Assembly: GCA_017516465.1 (NCBI GenBank) | Contig: JAFXCR010000015.1 | Span: 1-53,416 of the forward strand | DNA length: 53,416 bases | Origin: Ruminococcus sp. | GTDB lineage: Bacteria > Bacillota > Clostridia > Oscillospirales > Ruminococcaceae | Direction: 5' to 3' | Shown here: positions 39,974 to 48,088 of the stretch, piece after piece | Numbering within the stretch: the first letter of the stretch is position 1 | Layout of the letters: every line of letters begins with the position of its first letter | Notes under the pieces: model-generated | Databases searched by the model: none | What the model was told of the DNA's origin: nothing | What the model saw: only the letters and a program-made list of their open reading frames with translations | Program-made: the position numbers and the translations under genes

Positions 39974-41539
39974 TTATTGTTGTTCAGAAGTCTTCTGTTG
40001 GCTTGATTCATTTTTTGAAACTTCCCGACTTCTTTCTGCTTCTTCAGCCTTTTGTCGCTCTCGCTCTGCTTCCTCAACCTTTTGGCGTTCTTGTTCTTCA
40101 TATTTTGAGCCCATAGCCAGTTTGGTAAACTTAAAATCAAGCTCAAGGTTTTCGATTTCAGTGAGTAGTTTCTGTTTTTCAATTTCGCAGGCAGTTTTTT
40201 TAGCGTCAGTCAGAGTTGATTTTTTTTCTTCAAGTTCAAGCTGAGTCAGTTCATCGTTGAATCTTGCCAATGTGTCATCAATATCGACAGTACCGTCTGC
40301 TTTTGTAAGCTCCATTGTACTATAATATGTCTTGCTGTTTTCGGCTTCTTCAAGAGAGAATGCAACAGGAGCTTTTTTACCGATATATAACCGGAGTCTG
40401 CGCTGGAATGATGCGTCGTATGGTAAAGATATCTGGTTGAGAATCTCGCCGGTTGTCTCGTAGCTGTTGTGAACTTCGACGGTATATTCCTCTGTCGGAG
40501 ATGCCTGATTCCATGGATATATAGACCATGGGGTGATGTACCAGACGTCGCTTTCTGTTTCATAGCTTTCTGAGAAAATTTCAGTTTTGTTCATGACTTC
40601 CGGTGATTCAAGCGATATATAAACCGGACCGTCACTGTAAAAGACATTTTCCCATGAATCCCTTTCGATGGGCATTTTTTCACCATCGCCATCTGTATAC
40701 ATGATATCGTAATAGTAATCGCCGCCGTAATTATAGCGGTAGTAGATTACATCTGTCTGTATCGTTGATGTGGTATTGCCTTCCTTATATAATGAGATGT
40801 TTGAAAAGCCAGCAACTGATAAAGGATTTCCATCTTTATCGGTAAGCATACCGTCAGAATCACATTCAAATGAAGCGGCTACGGTATCGAGGTTGCCATA
40901 TTCATATAAGAACATGGTAGAGAACATCGCAGTAGTAGAGACTTCATCTGAAGAAAAGCTGACTCCGGTTTCAGCCACAGCAACAATATTTTCTTCGGAG
41001 TAGGTATCATGATACTGGACTGCATATACCTGATTTGTTCTGAGTCCGCCGACAATCTTTGTAAATATCCGCACATTCATATCAGATGTACTTTTTCTGA
41101 ACGGACAGCTGTAAAGAGGTGTAACAAGAACATCACGGCTGATGTAGTCGCTCAGAGGCATATTTTCGATATAATAGCTTCCGGATTCTGTTTCCTCCTG
41201 AATTTCCTTGAGGAGTCCGGAGAAATCTGTGACCTCTGAGGAACTTGAGTCGGAGTCACGCAGACTGTTTATGATGGCGGTTTTGGGAATTACGCCTATG
41301 CAGAGGACGATAGCCGCCGCCGCAGACACCCATCTGAATACAGGAGGAAATCTGCGTTTTCCCGTTACGTTTTCAAGGTCGCTTACGGTAAGCCCGCAGT
41401 CGGAAAAATCCGAATCCTTTTCAGGAAAAGCTCTTGCGGAAATTTTGTTAAAGCAATCCACAGAGGTTGAAAGTTCATTCATTTTCTCTTTCAGTAATTT
41501 TTCAAATTCCTGATTTGAATTGAAGTCATTCTTTTTCAC
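39974..41539 (-). CDS. probable anti-sigma factor, membrane-anchored
   Basis: 521 aa. No family domain is clearly recognised. The cytoplasmic N-terminus of ~85 residues includes FEKLLKEKMNELSTSVDCFN and would bind the sigma factor. One TM segment (WVSAAAAIVLCIGVIPKTAI, ~90-109) is followed by a ~330-residue extracytoplasmic domain rich in Tyr, Ser and Asp. The last ~90 residues form a charged coiled coil with EEAERERQKAEEAERSREVS and a Gln/Ser tail. It starts in a 4-bp ATGA overlap with the sigma gene stop, which is the main evidence for its role. Confidence 0.7.
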   Translation of the reverse strand: MKKNDFNSNQEFEKLLKEKMNELSTSVDCFNKISARAFPEKDSDFSDCGLTVSDLENVTGKRRFPPVFRWVSAAAAIVLCIGVIPKTAIINSLRDSDSSSSEVTDFSGLLKEIQEETESGSYYIENMPLSDYISRDVLVTPLYSCPFRKSTSDMNVRIFTKIVGGLRTNQVYAVQYHDTYSEENIVAVAETGVSFSSDEVSTTAMFSTMFLYEYGNLDTVAASFECDSDGMLTDKDGNPLSVAGFSNISLYKEGNTTSTIQTDVIYYRYNYGGDYYYDIMYTDGDGEKMPIERDSWENVFYSDGPVYISLESPEVMNKTEIFSESYETESDVWYITPWSIYPWNQASPTEEYTVEVHNSYETTGEILNQISLPYDASFQRRLRLYIGKKAPVAFSLEEAENSKTYYSTMELTKADGTVDIDDTLARFNDELTQLELEEKKSTLTDAKKTACEIEKQKLLTEIENLELDFKFTKLAMGSKYEEQERQKVEEAERERQKAEEAERSREVSKNESSQQKTSEQQ

Positions 41540-42126
41540 TTGTCTGCACCTGCCTTTTCCTGTAAAATATTCATTGCACGTTTGTACCTTGATTTAACCG
41601 TAGTTTCGGGACATTTCAGAGTTTTTGCAATTTCTTTGAACGTCATTTCAGCACAGCATTTCATGATAATGATCTGCCGCTGTTTGTCATTCAGATGCTT
41701 TAAAAGCTGATTTATATAAATACTGTCCTCGACAGTTTTTTCAGCGTCGCCGTAGCTCTGGATTATATAGCTGTTGATTTCTTTTTTATAGCGCCGGCGA
41801 AGCTCTGATGCAACGTTGCGTGCGGTTGTGATGATGAATCCCTTGCCGTCACCCTTATGCGGGTTGAAATTTTTCACCTGAGTTAGTCTTACAAAGGTTT
41901 CTGCGACGCAGTCCTCTGAAAGGTGATAATCGGCTGTAATACCATAAGCTACTGCAAAAACAGTAGATTTGAACATGATATACAGTTTTTCAAGACTGTC
42001 TCTGGAGGTGCTGCAGGTGGATATCAGCAGATTGACCTCACCTACATCCTGAGATGATATATTGTTATGATTGAATGCAAAAATGATAAGGTCACCTCCG
42101 GGATTTGTCTTAGTATTGGCAAGCAT
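41536..42126 (-). CDS. ECF-type RNA polymerase sigma factor
   Basis: 196 aa. Sigma region 2 spans SLEKLYIMFKSTVFAVAYGI and DYHLSEDCVAETFVRL. Region 4 spans LNDKQRQIIIMKCCAEMTFK and EIAKTLKCPETTVKSRYKRA, a helix-turn-helix. The start at 42126 has AGAGGGTGAG upstream. An N-terminal extension of ~35 residues before region 2 is not conserved. It is coupled to the anti-sigma gene by overlapping stop/start codons. The target regulon is unknown; autoregulation is likely. Confidence 0.9.
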   Translation of the reverse strand: MLANTKTNPGGDLIIFAFNHNNISSQDVGEVNLLISTCSTSRDSLEKLYIMFKSTVFAVAYGITADYHLSEDCVAETFVRLTQVKNFNPHKGDGKGFIITTARNVASELRRRYKKEINSYIIQSYGDAEKTVEDSIYINQLLKHLNDKQRQIIIMKCCAEMTFKEIAKTLKCPETTVKSRYKRAMNILQEKAGADK

Positions 42127-42186
42127 AGTCTCACCCTCTTTTTTTGATGATTCAGACGGTGTTGAGAAGCCGCCTGATGAAAGCTT

Positions 42187-42200
42187 TCACTAATAAGTGA
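42187..42200. promoter_or_regulatory. small palindrome upstream of the sigma gene
   Basis: TCACTAATAAGTGA, TCACT/AGTGA arms around AATA, 61 bp before the sigma start. It is a candidate operator in the leader or promoter region. Between it and the gene is a CAGGCGG/CCGTCTG hairpin (42152-42175). Confidence 0.35.
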
Positions 42201-42293
42201 CTTTAGAGGGCAAAAAAGACGAACTTTTTTGAAAAATTTTTGAAAAAGTTGTTATCAGAGGCTAACATCATAAATATTATGAGAATAATGTGG

Positions 42294-43103
42294 TCAGATA
42301 TTCATGAATTCACGGAAGTTTCCGGCAAGAATTCTTTTCAGCTCCTCGTTGCTGAGACCAAGTGCCATCAGACGTTCAAGCTCAGTATCATGCGACCACA
42401 TCGGGAAGTCAGTACCAAAGAAGCAGTTTTCGGCTCCGAATCCACGAATGCGTTCAAGAGCTGTTTCCGGAGACATGAATGCAAGCGAACTGCACAAATC
42501 AATACGTACGTTTTCAAATCCACGCAGACAGGACTGAGCTTCATCCCAGAGCTGATATCCTCCGAGGTGAGATGCAATGAGTTTAAGCTTTGGGAAGTTC
42601 TTTGCAATATTGGCGATTCTTTCTGGATGGGAATATTCATATCTCTCATCACCGCAGTGAATCAGAAGCGGCAAGGAGCCTTCAATGATTTCGTAAATTT
42701 TGAAAGCTTCGGGAGAATCAGCGTTGAATGCCTGGAAATCAGGATGAAGCTTTACCCCTCTGAGTCCGAGTGATTTTATCTGTTCAATATCGTCCTGAAT
42801 GTTTTCTGAAAGCGGATGTGCGGCTCCAAGCCCGAAAAAACAATTGTATTTGCTGCATTCCTGAGCGATAAATTCGTTTATGTTGCTTACCTGATGCGGT
42901 GTTGTAGCAACTGAGCATACAAGATAAAGGGATGTACCTATTTTGTTTCCGGATTTTATAAGCTCCTCAGAGCTGCCGCAGTTATCCATGTGAAGATCGT
43001 AGAATTTTCCTATATTTACTGTTGCCTTTTCTGCTATTGAAGCAGGAAATATATGTGAATGAGAGTCAATTATCTCGTAATCAGCGTAAATTTCTTTTTC
43101 CAT
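42294..43103 (-). CDS. amidohydrolase-family metal-dependent hydrolase
   Basis: 269 aa from the ATG at 43103, placed 11 bases after GGAGG; the ATG at 43112 is only two bases from it. TIM-barrel amidohydrolase: IIDSHSHIFPAS gives the HxH metal ligands, GVKLHPDFQAF and LLIHCGDERYEYSHPERI the later strands, LIASHLGGYQLWDEA a third His, and FFGTDFPMWSH the catalytic Asp. Related to the Amidohydro_2 (decarboxylase/hydrolase) group; substrate not predictable. It appears monocistronic. Confidence 0.88.
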   Translation of the reverse strand: MEKEIYADYEIIDSHSHIFPASIAEKATVNIGKFYDLHMDNCGSSEELIKSGNKIGTSLYLVCSVATTPHQVSNINEFIAQECSKYNCFFGLGAAHPLSENIQDDIEQIKSLGLRGVKLHPDFQAFNADSPEAFKIYEIIEGSLPLLIHCGDERYEYSHPERIANIAKNFPKLKLIASHLGGYQLWDEAQSCLRGFENVRIDLCSSLAFMSPETALERIRGFGAENCFFGTDFPMWSHDTELERLMALGLSNEELKRILAGNFREFMNI

Positions 43104-43179
43104 ATTAATCATATCCTCCGGTGTGTTTTATCTTTTTTAATTATACTACTGTATTTTTGAAAAGTCAATGCCGGAAGTC

Positions 43180-43208
43180 TTGATTTACCGATGATTATAT
43201 GCTATAAT
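43180..43208 (+). promoter_or_regulatory. promoter of the propeller kinase gene
   Basis: TTGATT (43180-43185), 17-bp spacer, TATAAT (43203-43208), about 90 bp before the start codon. Confidence 0.7.
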
Positions 43209-43298
43209 AAAATAAATATGTATTTTCGTAGTTCCTGTTGCGGTGAATTTAGTTATTTTCCGCAGAACAGCAGTATAAACAAGAAATAAGGTGCCTAT

Positions 43299-45461
43299 AT
43301 GAGCGATATCCATGCAATTATCAGAAGTCAGATAAAACAGCCCCTATGGGATAACTGGTACATAAAAGAAGAACTTGGCAGGGGAGCAACCGGTGTAGTT
43401 TACCGGATTGAAGCCAAAAGAGAAAACAGAACAGATGTGTCTGCTCTCAAGATAGAGCCTATTGTTGCAGACGATGCAATATATGTCGATGAAGTTAAAA
43501 GGCGTGAATATCTTGACAGAAAACGCAAAGAAGCTGAAAATGAAACCGCTATCATGTACAAGCTTCGTTCATCGCCCAATATCGTCCTTTATGAGGATGA
43601 AAGTATCAAGCCGCTTATAGTAGACAACAAGCAGATAGGATACTATATCATGATACGAATGGAGTGTCTTGACTGTCTGCAAAAACAGATGAAACAGAAA
43701 CGATTTGATACTTCTGAAAAAAATGTCCTGAAAATGGCTATTGACATCGGAAGCGGAATCAAAGCGGCTCATGAGCTTGGCGTTATTCATCGTGATGTTA
43801 AGCCGGGAAATTTCTTCGTATCGGACAACGGAACCTATAAGCTGGGTGACTTCAATATTTCCAAGAAATCCGTTTCCACGAGATCCTTTGCCGGCACAGA
43901 AGGATATATCGCTCCGGAGATATACTACGCACGATATGGAAGCGACGGGTATACCAAGCAGGCTGATATTTATTCCTTCGGTATTTCTCTCTACTGCATA
44001 ATGAATAATTATCAGTTTCCTTTCGGTGATATGTGTCTGCCGGAAGAAGCAATCGAAAGACGTATGAACGGTGAAAATCTTCCTCGTCCAAAGAACGCTT
44101 CAGAAGCATTCGCAAAGGTGATTCTGAAAGCCTGTGCTTTCAATACGGCTGACCGATATCAGAATATGACCAATATGCTGAACGATCTTAAGGCTGTAAG
44201 AGACGGAAATATTAATCCTCATGTACAGCAGCCAGTGGTTTACGTTCCGCCGCAGCCTATGCCTCAGCCTATACCACGACCAATACCTCAGCCGGAGAGT
44301 TATGATAACAGAAGTTCAGCGGCGACAAAGGTTATCCTTGCGTGCGGAATTGTAATTCTGCTGGCGATACTGACTATACTTGTAGTTTTTCTTGTAAAGG
44401 ATCGCAGTGAAGAAAAAGACAGAGCGAGTGATACTCCCGTGATTGTCGAGCCAGAAGCAACGGAAGAACCGGAAACTACTGAGCCTGACAAAACCATAGA
44501 GCCGGAAGAAACCTCTGTTACAGAGATAACAACAAGAACAACTGAAACTACTACAACTACCACTATTGCCGAAACTACTGCCATGATGACCACGACAACG
44601 GCTCCGGTAACTACATCGCCAACGGTATTGTCGATTCCGATGGACTCAAGAGGCGTCGGAAGCGGAAATGTCATAAACGGCGGTTATGCGGCAACGGATG
44701 GAAATACTCTCTACTACTCCGATGAGACTGAATGTATATATGCTGTGAAAAACGATGTAAAAGAACCGATATACAATACAAGAGCAAGCTGCATTAATGT
44801 AGTGGGAGATAACCTTATCTTCTGCAACTGGAGTGCCGGAAATTACATATGCAGTATCCGTAAGGACGGCAACGGCTTCAACATACTCAATCCGGCATAC
44901 TGCTATGAGCTGACGTATTACGACGGCTGGCTGTACTTTACAGAGGTGACTGATCCCAATAATCACGGTACAGGAAATTATATATGCCGTATGAAACCGG
45001 ATGGCTCAGAGTATACACGTCTCAGGCAGGTACATTGCTGGTATATGAATGTTGCTGACGGAAAAATCTTCTATGTGAACTACAATAATAACTTCTCACT
45101 TGATGTCATGAATGTAGATGGCAGCGGTCATACTGTTGTAAAGGATAATGTTTCTGATATCTGTGTATCAGGCGGCAGGATATATTATTCCCACAGCAGG
45201 AATGACAGATATCTTTATTCCATGAATTACGACGGCTCTGACAACTATCTCATAAGGGACGGATATACAAAGTGTATCAATGTGATCGGAAATACCATAT
45301 ACTGCGTTGATGAAAACGATCATCTTATGGTTATAGACCTTGCAAATTCTTCCGGACTGGTTTATCCTGATCTTGGATATGTCGGATATCCGGTTGTTGT
45401 AGGTTCAAATCTGTATTCTATGGACAAGAATAATAATATAAGAATATATACATTTGAGTAG
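43299..45461 (+). CDS. transmembrane Ser/Thr kinase with extracytoplasmic DUF5050-like propeller
   Basis: 720 aa (AAGGTG upstream). The cytoplasmic Hanks kinase spans ~20-300: Gly-loop LGRGATGVVYR, VAIK-equivalent SALKIEP, HRDVKPGN with HRD at 164-166, and GTEGYIAPEIY. The DFG motif is DFN (184-186), keeping the metal-binding Asp. A Pro-rich stretch (PPQPMPQPIPRPIPQP) leads to one TM segment at ~345-366, then a Glu/Thr-rich linker (~370-445). The outer ~270 residues hold repeats of the type (I)YYSDE.., FCNWSAGNYICSIRKDG, LYFTEV.., YICRMKPDG, typical of DUF5050 six-bladed propellers. It is probably a receptor kinase; ligand unknown. It faces the two dockerin genes across a shared terminator. 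Confidence 0.9.
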   Translation: MSDIHAIIRSQIKQPLWDNWYIKEELGRGATGVVYRIEAKRENRTDVSALKIEPIVADDAIYVDEVKRREYLDRKRKEAENETAIMYKLRSSPNIVLYEDESIKPLIVDNKQIGYYIMIRMECLDCLQKQMKQKRFDTSEKNVLKMAIDIGSGIKAAHELGVIHRDVKPGNFFVSDNGTYKLGDFNISKKSVSTRSFAGTEGYIAPEIYYARYGSDGYTKQADIYSFGISLYCIMNNYQFPFGDMCLPEEAIERRMNGENLPRPKNASEAFAKVILKACAFNTADRYQNMTNMLNDLKAVRDGNINPHVQQPVVYVPPQPMPQPIPRPIPQPESYDNRSSAATKVILACGIVILLAILTILVVFLVKDRSEEKDRASDTPVIVEPEATEEPETTEPDKTIEPEETSVTEITTRTTETTTTTTIAETTAMMTTTTAPVTTSPTVLSIPMDSRGVGSGNVINGGYAATDGNTLYYSDETECIYAVKNDVKEPIYNTRASCINVVGDNLIFCNWSAGNYICSIRKDGNGFNILNPAYCYELTYYDGWLYFTEVTDPNNHGTGNYICRMKPDGSEYTRLRQVHCWYMNVADGKIFYVNYNNNFSLDVMNVDGSGHTVVKDNVSDICVSGGRIYYSHSRNDRYLYSMNYDGSDNYLIRDGYTKCINVIGNTIYCVDENDHLMVIDLANSSGLVYPDLGYVGYPVVVGSNLYSMDKNNNIRIYTFE

Positions 45462-45467
45462 ACGAAA

Positions 45468-45491
45468 AAACGGTGCTGAAAAGCACCGTTT
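45468..45491. terminator. shared terminator between kinase and dockerin genes
   Basis: AAACGGTGCT/AGCACCGTTT stem with GAAA loop and A/T runs on both sides, between convergent genes. Confidence 0.85.
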
Positions 45492-45501
45492 CGTTTATAT
45501 A

Positions 45502-46515
45502 TTATTCAGGCTTCAGAAGCTTTCTCTGTATAGTAAGAGCGTCAAGGTTTGTGATACCGTCAAAGTCACCGGCGATATCAGCGTTGTATTCGCCCTGAGC
45601 TGTAAGCTTGTATACGTCTGGATTTCCTATCGTCTGCATGATTGTAATTGCATCGGAAAGAGCAAGGTTTCCGTCATCGTTGGCATCGCCTTTGATGTTG
45701 TTGTGGAGGTCGATAAATGTGCTTTTTTCGTTACCGCCTGAAGCGTAATGCCATATAAACTGATTAAAACCTAAATCATCTTGTATTTGCTTGGAAAGGG
45801 CAGCGAGATCAGCTGTTGAAATTTCCTCGTCCGGGATAACAGCTACGCTGAACTGTGTTTTTTCAATATGACATTTCAGGTCAATATTGTTTATATACTG
45901 TTCAAGCTGTTCGATTTCTTCAAGATCATCCGTAGGGTGAATCAAGAAATCTGTTATATAAGTCTGACCACACGATGCAAATACAGGATTCTTTTCATAA
46001 TTAAAAGAATGAATATCCGCAATCTCACCTAACTTTTTATAAATTTCAACAGCCTGCTCAAATTTGATTTCTTTTTTATAGGATTCTTCAAACGGAATTT
46101 TATCCTGCTTTGAGAAACCGAAAATACTTATAGAACATAAGCCGTTAGCTTCCTCCGACTTGGAAATTTCAACTTCCGGAAGAAGCTCCTTAATAATAGT
46201 CTCAGCCTTATCAAGGTCAGATTCATTCATTTTTATATTCACTTTGTTCGGTTCGCAGTATACAGCCCGACCAAATCCGATGTCTATATAATCATAAGTA
46301 CCAAACGAGCCAGGCTTATCACTTTTAGTCAGATATACATTGTTTATATAATAGGTTTCGTTTAGAGGAATATAGTATTCGCTGTTTGCGATTTTTTCTG
46401 CTATAACATCCTTATCACAAGCTCCTTCATCAGCACCGGCAGAAAGCGATGAAACAGCACCAGCTGTGATTACGGATGCAAGAAACATTGCGGATAATTT
46501 CTTAGTTTTTTTCAT
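45502..46515 (-). CDS. secreted dockerin protein A, unknown N-terminal domain
   Basis: 337 aa. A signal peptide (KKLSAMFLASVITAGAVSSL) is followed by ~245 residues of no recognised family, Glu/Lys/Ile-rich with cysteines. The C-terminal type I dockerin is at 276-337 (GDANDDGNLALSDAITIM; ADIAGDFDGITNLDALTIQ), with Asp/Asn calcium ligands at positions 1, 3, 5 and 12 of the first loop and an expanded second loop. It has AAGGAGGT and starts 35 bp after dockerin protein B, so the two form an operon. The dockerin DNA is almost identical to that of B. It is expected to be exported and held by a cohesin. Confidence 0.88.
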   Translation of the reverse strand: MKKTKKLSAMFLASVITAGAVSSLSAGADEGACDKDVIAEKIANSEYYIPLNETYYINNVYLTKSDKPGSFGTYDYIDIGFGRAVYCEPNKVNIKMNESDLDKAETIIKELLPEVEISKSEEANGLCSISIFGFSKQDKIPFEESYKKEIKFEQAVEIYKKLGEIADIHSFNYEKNPVFASCGQTYITDFLIHPTDDLEEIEQLEQYINNIDLKCHIEKTQFSVAVIPDEEISTADLAALSKQIQDDLGFNQFIWHYASGGNEKSTFIDLHNNIKGDANDDGNLALSDAITIMQTIGNPDVYKLTAQGEYNADIAGDFDGITNLDALTIQRKLLKPE

Positions 46516-46744
46516 AGTGATACCTCCTTGAAATTTATTTTCAGTTATACTTATTCAAGGCCAAGAAGCTTTCTCTGAATTGCAAGAGCGTCTGCGTTGG
46601 TGATACCGTCAAAGTCTCCGGCGATATCAGCGTTGTATTCGCCCTGAGCTGTAAGCTTGTATACGTCTGGATTTCCTATCGTCTGCATGATTGTAATTGC
46701 ATCAGAAAGAGCAAGGTTTCCGTCATCGTTGGCATCGCCTTTGA
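45551..46744. repeat. 145-bp near-identical dockerin-coding repeat pair
   Basis: Copies at 45551-45695 and 46600-46744 differ at only two positions by eye (GTCACC/GTCTCC and CATCGG/CATCAG), while the preceding N-terminal coding regions are diverged. Confidence 0.9.
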
Positions 46745-47654
46745 CGTTTGCGTGCATTTCAACAGAATAATCAGGTGTGTCAATAGGCTGTGTTTCTTTT
46801 TCAGGTCTAAAAACAGCAAATAAACCTTCGGTGATTCGTGCGATATCGTTGCAGATTGTCCAATACTCTGCCTCAGTATACTCCTTTGTCTGTTTCAAAT
46901 CACAGTATACCCATTCTATCTTCGGACAATCATCGGTTTCGCTGTGGCCTTCACGTTCAATGCATTCCTTGGAATTAGAATACTCCTTCGGAATATACTC
47001 AAAACCGGCACCTGTTTCTTCCAGATATGCGTCAAGAGCTTCGAGATTTTTTACAGGAAACATTGCGTAATCAAGAGAACCCACAGTATAAACTGCCTTA
47101 AAGGTCGGACCGTAATATTTGAATGTTTCGATGAAAAGATTATTTTCTGCAATAGTATTGTATATCAGGTTTATAAGCTCATCGCTCATGTATCTGCATG
47201 AATCAATGCCATAAGAAATATGGTAATTTCTGCCTCCGGATTCGTTAATTCCGGAGAGAATCAACTGTAAATCCGGATCGATTGAAGTAATAAGTTCGGT
47301 AACAAGTTTTTCCTCCGTTTCCTTTGACGTCCGGAAGTATATATAGTCATATCCTGTCTTATCTACATGTATTCCACTGAAGGTGCGTACATAGGATGTT
47401 TTTTCGTCAGAAACCGGTTTATAGTATGCACAAAATCTGTCTTCAAGAGAGTTATCAAGAATTAAGCCATGGTGTCCGTTATCGTACGCAAGATGAGCAG
47501 AAGACATTTTTACATAACCGCTGTCAATGAGGTACTGCTCATAATCCTCGTATGTTTTCGATATAGTACCGGCAGAAGCAGACATGGAAGTAAGAGAACC
47601 TCCGCATATGGTCAGTACAGATATAAGGGACAATATTCTTTTAGTTTTTTTCAT
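46551..47654 (-). CDS. secreted dockerin protein B, unknown N-terminal domain
   Basis: 367 aa. A signal peptide (RILSLISVLTICGGSLTSMS) is followed by ~270 residues of unrecognised sequence. Their order of segments (a ...PDLQLILSGIN stretch, then ISYGIDSCRYMSDE, then NLEALDAYLEETG) parallels protein A (LLPEVEISKSEEANG, SISIFGFS, EEIEQLEQYINN), so they look like diverged paralogues. The C-terminal dockerin is at 306-367 (GDANDDGNLALSDAITIM; GITNADALAIQRKLLGLE). AAGGAGGAA precedes the ATG. It is the first gene of a two-gene unit with a full-consensus promoter. Confidence 0.88.
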   Translation of the reverse strand: MKKTKRILSLISVLTICGGSLTSMSASAGTISKTYEDYEQYLIDSGYVKMSSAHLAYDNGHHGLILDNSLEDRFCAYYKPVSDEKTSYVRTFSGIHVDKTGYDYIYFRTSKETEEKLVTELITSIDPDLQLILSGINESGGRNYHISYGIDSCRYMSDELINLIYNTIAENNLFIETFKYYGPTFKAVYTVGSLDYAMFPVKNLEALDAYLEETGAGFEYIPKEYSNSKECIEREGHSETDDCPKIEWVYCDLKQTKEYTEAEYWTICNDIARITEGLFAVFRPEKETQPIDTPDYSVEMHANVKGDANDDGNLALSDAITIMQTIGNPDVYKLTAQGEYNADIAGDFDGITNADALAIQRKLLGLE

Positions 47655-47689
47655 GATGATTCCTCCTTAATTTTGGGATTCGAGTTTAC

Positions 47690-47714
47690 AGGTGTATGAA
47701 AAAAGGTACACCTT
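47690..47714 (-). promoter_or_regulatory. hairpin at the 5' end of the dockerin-pair mRNA
   Basis: On the minus strand AGGTGTACC and ATACACCT flank TTTTTTC, forming a hairpin just downstream of the predicted transcription start (near 47719). It could stabilise the mRNA or serve as an operator. Confidence 0.45.
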
Positions 47715-47725
47715 TCCTTATACTT

Positions 47726-47754
47726 ATTATATGATAGATAGTTTGAGATGTCAA
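47726..47754 (-). promoter_or_regulatory. full-consensus promoter of the dockerin pair
   Basis: Perfect TTGACA (47749-47754), 17-bp spacer, perfect TATAAT (47726-47731) on the minus strand. Confidence 0.85.
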
Positions 47755-47825
47755 TTTGCATAACACATGAATTTCCGGACTTGTTTTTGTGTATAAAACT
47801 GAAAACAGACTTCTCGTGAAAAAGA

Positions 47826-47858
47826 ACAACGGCACACAGAAAATTCCGGTGCCGTTGT
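47826..47858. other. strong isolated hairpin in the divergent intergenic region
   Basis: ACAACGGCAC pairs with GTGCCGTTGT; on the minus strand TTCTTTTT follows, so it resembles a leftward terminator although no leftward gene precedes it. From 47859 to 48006 I see only AT-rich sequence, apart from a doubtful 24-codon frame at 47877-47951. Confidence 0.5.
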
Positions 47859-48006
47859 CCTTTAAGGGTGGTTTATATGAAATTGTGGATGTCTTTACTT
47901 TACAATGAAATTATAACAAGCTATTATGTTCGTTTTGTGATACTTTTCTGAAAGTAAATGAAATTAAGGTGTTATCTTAAAATCGTGAATTGATATATTA
48001 TCAGGG

Positions 48007-48035
48007 TTGATTATCAGGAGAAAATGTGATATAAT
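48007..48035 (+). promoter_or_regulatory. promoter of the dockerin kinase operon
   Basis: TTGATT (48007-48012), 17-bp spacer, TATAAT (48030-48035), the same form as the promoter of the other kinase at 43180. Confidence 0.7.
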
Positions 48036-48088
48036 ATATAAAAAGTGTTTTTCGTGATAACTTAATAATAAGGGGATGAATAAGATTT

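Noticed and set aside
41536-42126. SigI-type cellulosome sigma factor
   Set aside because: Region 2/4 layout is ordinary ECF type, and the partner lacks the RsgI-like N-terminus and any recognisable CBM.
47877-47951. 24-codon frame MKLWMSLLYNEI... with AAGGGTGG upstream
   Set aside because: It has a fair ribosome-binding site, but no promoter, no conservation information and AT-rich surroundings; not enough to call a gene.
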